Shown here in pieces: positions 22,529 to 28,481 of a stretch of 28,481 nt of DNA (position 1 is the first letter of the stretch; each line of letters starts with the position of its first letter). The position numbers and the translations under genes were made by a program. The stretch lies in assembly GCA_946534895.1 (NCBI GenBank), contig CAMNDE010000046.1, forward strand, positions 1-28,481, in the 5' to 3' direction. The notes beneath the pieces were generated by a model that had not been told where the DNA came from, ran no database searches, and was given only the letters and a program-made list of their open reading frames with translations. The DNA is from UBA2943 sp946534895. Its GTDB lineage: Bacteria > Bacillota > Clostridia > Christensenellales > Aristaeellaceae.

Positions 22529-24701
22529 AGAACTGACAAGAAAAGCCGTTCACGAAGCCATTGATACCACCCTGTCCGGTCTGCGGGAGAATCCCTGGCT
22601 GGCGCAGCAGATCATAGAGCGTGAAAGGACAGGTGAACCCGTCGTGAAAAAGAAGCTGTCAGTCAGCCTTGTGCTGGCCATTGTACTGGTCCTGATTGCC
22701 GTGACCGCGCTGGCCGTGGCTCTCCTCTCCCCGAAGGAGATCGTGGAGCAGGTGGCCGTACCCATGGCCCAGGGAAATGATCCGGAGTGGCGCATTGAAA
22801 TGGACTATTCGCCGGAGGAGCTGGCCGCCTTCATTCAGGCGTGCAATGAAAACGGCATTGACCTGGACGAAAACCACGCCATCATGGAAGCCATCCGCAA
22901 CGGTGAAGGGTATGACGAGGAGGAGGCCATCATGGCCGTCTGCCGCGTGGCCTTCGGCGGAAATTATCCGGAATGGACGCTGGCGGAGCAGCACTGGTTC
23001 CAGGATATGATGGTTTCCATCGGCTGGGCCGCGGAAAACCATGTGGTGCTTCCCGGGCCTGAAGATCTCACGGAAGAGGAAGCACGGAAACTGATGCTGG
23101 ATGCCATCCGGGCCAGATTCGGGGAAGACCTGCCCCTGGAAGACCGGGAACAGTTCGCTCTGCGTCTCAGCTATCTGCCGGACTCCGGGGATGCGACCGT
23201 GTGGAGCATCTCCTGTCAGCCCAGAGCCCGGGAAGCAGGCACCATCTATGAAGCTTCCCTGGACAGAGGCGGAAATGTGACCGATGTCCACTCCGTGGAA
23301 ACGGAGCCCCCGCAGACACCGGAGGAGCGCGGATTTGTCTACACCCTGACGGAAGAGGAAGCGGTTTCCCTTGCCGCCGAAGGCATCCGGAACCAGACCG
23401 GCCGGGATGTGCCCTTTGAGGATCCGGAAAAGTATCATTCCGTGACCTTCCGGACCACGGATCCCATGGGCTGGCGGGTGAGTTTTATCAGCCATACCAT
23501 GGACTGGGGCAGGTGTGAAGCGCACGTGGATGATTCCACCCACGGGGTAACCATTGTCAGCACCGACGTGGACGAAATCACCGCGGACAACATTCTCGCC
23601 CGGTACCGCGGTCAGTATGGATGGTATGATACATGGGACAGCAGCACCTGGGCGGAAATCGCCGGACGCGCCGCGGATCTGTCCGCTTCCACGATGGAAG
23701 GCCGCGTGGTGAAGGCCACACCCTGGATTGCCTGGCATGAAGGACTCCTCACCCGTACGGAAGCCGAGGAACAGGCCTTCCGGCAATCAGGCGTTCATCT
23801 GGGGGATGTGAACTGCGCTTCTCTCATTGCTGCCCAGCCGCATCCAATATGGAAATTCCGGCTGCTTCCCTGGGATGAAAGCTATATGGACTCCATTGTG
23901 GTGGAAATCGACGCCGTAACCGGTGACATGACGGATCTGGACATGTACAAGAGCGATCACACGGACCTTGAGCCCAGCTTCCACATGATCACCCTCCGGC
24001 GCATCTGGTCGCATCTGGAGATGGAGGAGAACGGTCCGTTGTATATTGCCAGGCTGGCCGTGCTGCACCGCTTTTCCGATATGAGCTTTGATATGCCCGA
24101 ACTGGACAGCCTCCCGATCTTTGATCTGCGATACTGGAAACCTGATGTTCAGGATCACACAGTCCGCTTCCGGAGTCAATGGCTTGATTTCCCGGACTTT
24201 GAAGTGGAACTGGATGAAAACGGCATGGCGGTCCGCGTGGAAGAGAAGGACTCCAGCGGCACGGAACCCTTGCCGGAATCTCTTCAGAACCTCAGCAGCG
24301 ATGAGTCCATGTATGATGTGAACATAGTGGCCATGGGCAATGCCCAGGCAGAATACGGAATCAATGACTGCCTCTGGCCTCTGGACGTTCAGGCATCCGT
24401 CTTCAGAAGTTCGGGGCGAAGCGTGCCCGGAGAGGATGAGATGACCAGGGACGAAGCAGTCGCCCTTGCGAGGGAGAAACTGCCGCCGGAGGCGGAATCC
24501 TATGCTGCTGAAAGTGCCGTTGGCGTCCTCTGTCAGCGCCTGGACGCGGGAATGGAAACAGAAAAGCTTAAGTGGACCATCTGGTTTATGGCAGACCCCG
24601 ATGTCAGGGATGGATGGCGTGTCTCCTTCCTGGATGCAGGGGACCCGGAACATGAACAGAGTATCGACATACACGGCCCTGGAGACAGGGGAAACGGTTG
24701 A
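22521..24701 (+). CDS. Large single-pass membrane protein, probable anti-sigma regulator, frameshifted at its end
   Basis: This 726-residue protein is coupled to the sigma factor before it. Residues 1-45 are cytoplasmic and would hold the sigma-binding part; a membrane helix spans about 46-69 (SVSLVLAIVLVLIAVTALAVALL); about 655 residues lie outside. The outer part is acidic and carries repeated PepSY-like units: an alpha start such as LTEEEAVSLAAEGIR, LTEEEARKLMLDAIRARF or MTRDEAVALAREKL, then strands with GWRVSF and a closing VEIDAVTGDM type strand. These could sense peptides or envelope damage. The last strand appears cut: the annotated frame ends in a non-homologous tail (HGPGDRGNG). A one-base shift near 24660 would restore YTALETGETVDLPAEQYNSY and end at 24735. 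Start at 22521 has AGGGAGG upstream. Confidence 0.82.
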   Translation: MREELTRKAVHEAIDTTLSGLRENPWLAQQIIERERTGEPVVKKKLSVSLVLAIVLVLIAVTALAVALLSPKEIVEQVAVPMAQGNDPEWRIEMDYSPEELAAFIQACNENGIDLDENHAIMEAIRNGEGYDEEEAIMAVCRVAFGGNYPEWTLAEQHWFQDMMVSIGWAAENHVVLPGPEDLTEEEARKLMLDAIRARFGEDLPLEDREQFALRLSYLPDSGDATVWSISCQPRAREAGTIYEASLDRGGNVTDVHSVETEPPQTPEERGFVYTLTEEEAVSLAAEGIRNQTGRDVPFEDPEKYHSVTFRTTDPMGWRVSFISHTMDWGRCEAHVDDSTHGVTIVSTDVDEITADNILARYRGQYGWYDTWDSSTWAEIAGRAADLSASTMEGRVVKATPWIAWHEGLLTRTEAEEQAFRQSGVHLGDVNCASLIAAQPHPIWKFRLLPWDESYMDSIVVEIDAVTGDMTDLDMYKSDHTDLEPSFHMITLRRIWSHLEMEENGPLYIARLAVLHRFSDMSFDMPELDSLPIFDLRYWKPDVQDHTVRFRSQWLDFPDFEVELDENGMAVRVEEKDSSGTEPLPESLQNLSSDESMYDVNIVAMGNAQAEYGINDCLWPLDVQASVFRSSGRSVPGEDEMTRDEAVALAREKLPPEAESYAAESAVGVLCQRLDAGMETEKLKWTIWFMADPDVRDGWRVSFLDAGDPEHEQSIDIHGPGDRGNG

Positions 24702-24799
24702 TCTTCCTGCTGAACAGTACAATTCCTATGTATGATAAACATCCAATTCTGCTGTGAATGCAGGCATTCCTGATCGATCCGTTTCCATGTGACAATTTA

Positions 24800-24829
24800 G
24801 CCCGCCCTGTACATATTCGCAGGGCGGGC
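24800..24829. other. GC-rich perfect hairpin after the membrane regulator gene
   Basis: GCCCGCCCTG pairs with CAGGGCGGGC around a ten-base loop. No clear T tract follows in plus, but it is the only structure that could end the sigma/regulator operon, so it may work as a weak terminator. Confidence 0.5.
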
Positions 24830-24831
24830 CT

Positions 24832-24864
24832 GGAAAAGAAAGCGCCGCGATGATGCGGCGCTTT
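24832..24864 (-). terminator. Intrinsic terminator of the fused sigma factor gene
   Basis: On the minus strand AAAGCGCCGC pairs with GCGGCGCTTT around a six-base loop, then CTTTTCC follows. It lies 16 bases after the stop of the sigma factor gene at 24881. Confidence 0.75.
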
Positions 24865-24880
24865 GCTGTCTGATGGATTC

Positions 24881-26182
24881 TTACCTGAGGCAGATACAGT
24901 CATACCAGTGCACATATTGCTTTCCATTGATGGTCATCTGTTCATTGTCCGGGAGAAGTTCCGACCACTTTTTACCATAGCGTTCAATCGCCCAATCGTC
25001 CTGATTGAACCGTCGCCAGAGTACTGTGCGGCCATCCCGATCCAGATACTGCTCGCTCACCATGCCTTCCTCATACATGCCCAGATCCATCAGACAGACC
25101 GTATCGTAGGGCCTGCCGCCGATTGTCACTTCACATCTGCCTACAATGTCCATGAAAGCCCTGTCGCAGGCTGTCGTAATAGCTGAGCCCTTCTTTATGA
25201 TTTTTCCTTCTGCCTGTCGATCGATCGGCGTGCCGCAGTTATCCTCGCCAAATCCCCAGTTGTCCATGAACGCCTTGCCGTCAAGGAACGTAGTCAGTGT
25301 TCTGGTGCCGTCTTCGATATGCTCCGCAGAGAGAAACCGGGTAAAGCCGTCCTTCTCCTGCGCAATAAATGTCCATTCCTCCTGACCGCCGCCGGATGCA
25401 GCAACGGCATCGTTTATCGGATCGCCTTCAGCGATCGCAGTCTGCGGCGGCATGACCTTTGCCCGGATTGCCACACCATCCAGACCATGTACACTTGCCG
25501 GACCTGTAACGGTCATTTCATAGGAGACATCAAGCTCCCGTGACGGCAAATCGTACATGCCCCAGACAAGGCTTTCTCCAATATGCGGAACAATGAACCA
25601 TCCGGTCATCTCTTCGCACCTGACTGCAAAAGGCGGCTCTTCTTTCCACACAATCGAATACTCCGGCAAATATTTCGGTAAAGACTTGTTTTCTGCATGC
25701 TTCATGATGCTTCCTCCTTTGGGCGGATACGGGTATGCGGCACGGAATCTTGTTCTTGCCGCGTTCATCCGGCTTTTGACAGTGCCTTCCGGAATACACA
25801 GCTGATCGGAGATCTGCCTCTGAGACAGCCTTTCCTGATAGAACATACGAAGCATCAGCCGGTCTTTCTCAGGGAGACTGTCCAGGGTCTCCTCTACAGC
25901 AGAATCCACAGGTGCCAGCTCTGGCTGGTCCGGCAGATGATCCATAAGTACAGTACGCCTCTTCGCCTGAATGCGATACCAATCCGCACATTTCCGTCTT
26001 GCAATGCCAAGGATCCACGGAAGGAAGGATGCTTTGTTCTGCAGTCCTGTAAAGCCCCGGAATGCGGCAAGGCACGTCTCCTGCAGGATATCTTCGGCAT
26101 CCGCACGATTGCCGATATGTGCCTTGAGCCATCTCTCCACCGCCGTTTTGCTGGATGCGAGCAGTGTTTCAAATTCATCCAT
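24881..26182 (-). CDS. ECF sigma factor joined in frame to a C-terminal domain
   Basis: This ORF encodes 433 residues. Residues 1-152 are an ECF sigma factor: region 2 with AEDILQETCLAAFRGFTGL and SFLPWILGIARRKCADWYR, region 4 with LDSLPEKDRLMLRMFYQERLSQRQISDQLCIPEGTVKSRM. After YPYPPKGGSI comes a Met at 160 and about 274 residues of a domain with WFIVPHIGESLVWGMYDLPSR, NWGFGEDNCG and VLWRRFNQDDWAIERYGK; I recall this domain as a companion of ECF factors but not its function. The join carries a perfect ribosome site (see 25703), so two products are likely: the fusion and the C-terminal domain alone. The start at 26182 has GGGAGGG eight bases upstream. A good ECF-type promoter lies 50-75 bases upstream, suggesting that it activates itself. 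Confidence 0.9.
   Translation of the reverse strand: MDEFETLLASSKTAVERWLKAHIGNRADAEDILQETCLAAFRGFTGLQNKASFLPWILGIARRKCADWYRIQAKRRTVLMDHLPDQPELAPVDSAVEETLDSLPEKDRLMLRMFYQERLSQRQISDQLCIPEGTVKSRMNAARTRFRAAYPYPPKGGSIMKHAENKSLPKYLPEYSIVWKEEPPFAVRCEEMTGWFIVPHIGESLVWGMYDLPSRELDVSYEMTVTGPASVHGLDGVAIRAKVMPPQTAIAEGDPINDAVAASGGGQEEWTFIAQEKDGFTRFLSAEHIEDGTRTLTTFLDGKAFMDNWGFGEDNCGTPIDRQAEGKIIKKGSAITTACDRAFMDIVGRCEVTIGGRPYDTVCLMDLGMYEEGMVSEQYLDRDGRTVLWRRFNQDDWAIERYGKKWSELLPDNEQMTINGKQYVHWYDCICLR
25703..25720 (-). promoter_or_regulatory. Internal ribosome binding site and ATG at the sigma/C-terminal domain junction
   Basis: On the minus strand AAAGGAGG is followed seven bases later by an in-frame ATG (25705), at residue 160 of the long ORF. 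No stop codon separates the two parts. The same arrangement occurs before deoC, which makes chance less likely. Confidence 0.8.
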
Positions 26183-26230
26183 GGGCTTACCCTCCCTTCT
26201 TTTGTGCTTGAAAACCGATTTTCACCTGTA

Positions 26231-26258
26231 TAGTCGCTTTTCGAAAGCAAAAGGTTCA
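26231..26258 (-). promoter_or_regulatory. ECF-type promoter upstream of the fused sigma factor
   Basis: On the minus strand TGAACC (-35) and CGACTA (-10) are 16 bases apart, the spacing of ECF promoters. The spacer contains an inverted repeat (GCTTT/AAAGC). It lies 49 bases upstream of the sigma factor start, which fits autoregulation. Confidence 0.65.
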
Positions 26259-26259
26259 T

Positions 26260-26880
26260 CTGCAGAAAAATAATCCTCACCGGGAGCAAACAGAAACAGT
26301 TCCAAATCATGAACGCCATGAAATAGAAACTCTGAGAATGAATTCCTGTAGTAAACCAGACTCATTCGTCCCGGTGGCCTTTCTGCAGTACGGTGTCAAT
26401 GACAATGATCTCGAAATAACAGACACTCTGATTTTGTGTGTCCAGAACACAGCAGCTTATATACAATTCAGCTCCGTTTCTTCATGACAATGTAATCCGT
26501 TGAACAGATAATGCACTCGCACTCCCCCATTCTGCGCCAAAGGCAGCAATTCCTTTTGGCATGTATTCAAATAGCCGCTTCTGAAGTGAAACACACTGTA
26601 TACAGATGTTTCCGGGGAATGCATAAATGCGAGATGCAATTCCAGCAGAATTGTCCTGTGGTAAAATAAGAGCCTTTCAGAAGGATTTCTCCTGAACAGA
26701 GCGAAATATAGAATTTGATTTTGTTTCCGGTATTGGTCGCTGTTTCATTACCGCAATCGATCTGCCCGGAAGGACATCGATGAAATAACAGAACATTACT
26801 GCCGGAAGCAGGTATCGTGATGTATTTATTTGGGAACCTTCCAGATAAACCTTCTCACAATAAATCGAAAGGATGTTGCC
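26260..26880. other. Gene-free stretch of about 620 bases
   Basis: No convincing gene is seen. Short frames (about 60 codons or less) have no ribosome site or family pattern, and the base make-up is richer in A and T than the neighbouring genes. It may be decayed sequence plus the upstream region of the secreted repeat protein. Confidence 0.5.
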
Positions 26881-26882
26881 CC

Positions 26883-27905
26883 ATGAAACTGAGAGTATTC
26901 CTGATCATGCTTCTCCTTGCCCTGCTCGCATGCCTTCCCGCGCTGGCAGAAGACACCACAGCTTTCCTCGCCTTTACAAATCAGGACGGCAGCCAGGCTT
27001 ACTGGGGATATGATGATGCCGCGGGCGTCCGGGGTAAGACCAGCAATATCACAGGTGACGGCACTTATACAGTAAGCGTTACATTTGATCAGCCGATCAA
27101 AGATATTTATTTTTCTCAGATTATCATTCGAAATGCTGACAATGTATGGCCAAACAGTACGCTTGAAGTCTTATCGGTAAAAATCGACAGAATCCCTGTC
27201 AGTTTTTCCCAGGGAATTACAATGTCCGGAGATGATGGCAGCACGGTTCTGTCCCTATGGGATCCCTGGTTTCAGGGAATTGATTACAACTACAGTCCCC
27301 GCGCATTTGACGGAAATCTGAACCGTGATGCCCGTGTCCTGAAAATGGAAGATTTTCTTGGTGCGAAAAGAATCGAAGTTAAGTTCCGTTTTTCCACGGG
27401 CTCCGCACAAGCAGCAACGTCTTCCGCAGCTGTAACACCTGTGCCTTCTGATGCTCCCCTGGCTATTCTCGCATTCACCAACAAGTCAGAAACTCAGTTC
27501 TACTGGGGAACGGATTCCGGAATATCCACCGGAGTAACCGCGCCTATTACCGGAGACGGACTGTATACCATCAGCGCAAACTTTACCGTTCCTATCAAGG
27601 AAATCTACTTCTCAGAGATTCTGATCAAAAACTGTGAGAAGAAATGGCCTAAGAGCACCATCCAGATCACCTCGATCAAGATGGATGGAAGGAAAATCAA
27701 TTTTGCAAAAGGTTTTACCTGCAGCACCGATGGAAACGATACGATCATGTCGCTGTGGGATCCCTGGTTCACTGGAATCAATCGCAAATACAATCCTCGT
27801 TCCTACGACGGAAACCTGAGCGGAGCAAGGAGAGTACTACAGAAAAACGACTTTATGAACGTTTCATCCATTGAGATTCAGTTCTATTTCAGTACCGGCG
27901 AATAA
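26883..27905 (+). CDS. Secreted protein of two tandem beta-rich repeats, unknown function
   Basis: This 340-residue protein has a Sec signal peptide (about 1-22, cut at ALA|ED) and no other membrane segment. The rest is two copies of a domain of about 148 residues: 26-173 and 193-340, joined by a Ser/Ala/Thr/Pro linker. Shared marks are FLAFTN or ILAFTN, YWG, ITGDGTYTVSVTF or ITGDGLYTISANF, SLWDPWF and FDGN or YDGN. The pattern (beta-strands, conserved aromatic and Asp/Asn residues, linker) suggests extracellular carbohydrate-binding-like modules, but I do not recognise the family. The start at 26883 follows AAAGGATG; the ORF is open to 26817. No linked enzyme is present. Adjacent sequence looks decayed, so it may have arrived by transfer. 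Confidence 0.85.
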   Translation: MKLRVFLIMLLLALLACLPALAEDTTAFLAFTNQDGSQAYWGYDDAAGVRGKTSNITGDGTYTVSVTFDQPIKDIYFSQIIIRNADNVWPNSTLEVLSVKIDRIPVSFSQGITMSGDDGSTVLSLWDPWFQGIDYNYSPRAFDGNLNRDARVLKMEDFLGAKRIEVKFRFSTGSAQAATSSAAVTPVPSDAPLAILAFTNKSETQFYWGTDSGISTGVTAPITGDGLYTISANFTVPIKEIYFSEILIKNCEKKWPKSTIQITSIKMDGRKINFAKGFTCSTDGNDTIMSLWDPWFTGINRKYNPRSYDGNLSGARRVLQKNDFMNVSSIEIQFYFSTGE

Positions 27906-27943
27906 AGTGACCAAGCATTTCTTTATCGTATAGAAGATCAGAA

Positions 27944-27986
27944 AACGGCCAGCAGGTATCAGTGATCCCGATACCTGCTGGCCGTT
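27944..27986. terminator. Long perfect hairpin after the secreted repeat protein
   Basis: A perfect 17-bp stem (AACGGCCAGCAGGTATC with its complement) surrounds a nine-base loop. On plus it is followed by ATGTATG, with no T run; on minus by TTTTC. It is probably a terminator for the secreted protein gene or for transcription coming from the minus side. Confidence 0.6.
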
Positions 27987-28053
27987 ATGTATGAGCACTC
28001 ACTCAGGGGGATGGACCAAATGTCGGAAATTCCGTTCTCCCTCCTGAATCACA

Positions 28054-28393
28054 TCAGTGAAGACCCGGGAAACGCTCCCGCACGAGTTCAACATATGGTT
28101 CAGGGGCATGATACATCAGACAGTCCAGAGCTGTACGCTCATCCATATTATCTGCATCCGCTTTCTCCGCTGCATTACAGTCAGCCAGTAAGAGATTGCA
28201 ATCCCAGGTCCATGCATCTCACCTTTGCAAGCTCTGCCTGCTGCCGTATAACCTTTGGATCCGCCAAATCATAACATCCATTCAAAGGGGCCTTTGGCTG
28301 AACAGGTCCTTCAAACATGGGTCTGGCATTTTTCATCGCTACCCAATATGTAAAGGACCTTTGATATCGAATCTTTGGCGCCGTAAGCGCCAA
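28054..28393 (-). pseudogene. Possible decayed ankyrin-like or repeat protein fragment
   Basis: Two overlapping minus-strand frames could be one broken gene. The first (28181-28393) ends at GLQSLTG; the second (open from 28218 to 28054) reads NLLLADCNAAEKADADNMDE, then RTALDCLMYHAPEPYVELVR and a short end. The RTALD and following pattern is like the end of an ankyrin repeat. A single missing base near 28203 would join them after CMDLG. No start or ribosome site is visible, and one part of the match is weak, so this is tentative. Confidence 0.3.
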
Positions 28394-28481
28394 TTGGATG
28401 CAAATGGCTTGTGGTTTGACTCAGGTCAAGGCGTTCGAAGGAAATCATCTCCAAACAGAATAAATGTTTTCCAAATTGCAT
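28275..28481. other. Window end without a supported gene
   Basis: Apart from the uncertain fragment on the minus strand nothing in the last 200 bases looks like a gene, RNA or repeat. A minus-strand frame from the window edge has no recognisable family pattern. Confidence 0.4.

Noticed and set aside
1..28481. CRISPR arrays, tRNA or rRNA genes, insertion sequences, riboswitches
   Set aside because: No regularly spaced repeats, cloverleaf-like sequences, transposase genes or recognisable riboswitch cores were seen on reading both strands; covariance-model searches were not possible.

Overview
The window looks like a fibre-degrading gut or rumen Clostridia (Bacillota). Evidence: purine-rich Shine-Dalgarno sites (AGGAGG type) before nearly every gene, strong GC at third codon positions that leaves long antisense shadow ORFs, sigma-A promoters often with an extended -10 (TGnTATAAT), an LplB/YtcP-type sugar transporter beside a YesM/YesN two-component pair, and short signal peptides of the ALA|ED or AMA|ED type. 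Lineage is inferred from style only; no rRNA or marker gene is present.

Region 1 (1-7000) is a carbohydrate uptake unit. Two permeases (the first cut by the window edge) and a secreted solute-binding protein run on the plus strand. They end at a bidirectional terminator and converge on a YesN-like response regulator and YesM-like histidine kinase read from the minus strand.

Region 2 (7100-15570) is a plant hemicellulose (arabinoxylan-type) gene set. A minus-strand operon holds a GH39 beta-xylosidase-like enzyme, a sugar phosphate isomerase/epimerase-like TIM barrel and an FMN-dependent alpha-hydroxy-acid oxidoreductase. Divergently, an AqpZ-like aquaporin is followed by a GH51 arabinofuranosidase, a cysteine-rich (DUF6171-like) reading frame and deoxyribose-phosphate aldolase. 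A GH43 enzyme lies at the end of the next minus-strand operon. The GH39, GH51 and GH43 enzymes lack visible signal peptides, so they probably cut imported oligosaccharides in the cytoplasm. This fits a transporter that takes up short glycans.

Region 3 (15590-21860, minus strand) is mostly housekeeping and accessory enzymes: flavin reductase-like protein, DUF3842 protein, metallophosphoesterase, RNA 2',3'-cyclic phosphodiesterase, carbon-nitrogen hydrolase, two GNAT acetyltransferases, a P-loop kinase, and a GNAT joined to a family I pyrophosphatase-like domain. Upstream of these is a compact unit with promoter, ribosome site, a 29-30 codon methionine-rich ORF and a terminator.

Region 4 (21960-28481) holds two ECF sigma systems. 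One is a sigma factor overlapping a 726-residue single-pass membrane protein with a large outer region, likely its regulator, which seems frameshifted at its C terminus. The other is a sigma factor joined in frame to a C-terminal domain, with a good ECF-type promoter. After about 620 bases with no convincing gene comes a secreted protein made of two tandem 148-residue repeats, then decayed sequence with a possible ankyrin-like remnant.

The most unusual observations are the methionine-rich mini-gene, two places where adjacent genes share one open frame but keep a strong internal ribosome site, the GNAT-pyrophosphatase fusion, and the large membrane regulator with its broken end.
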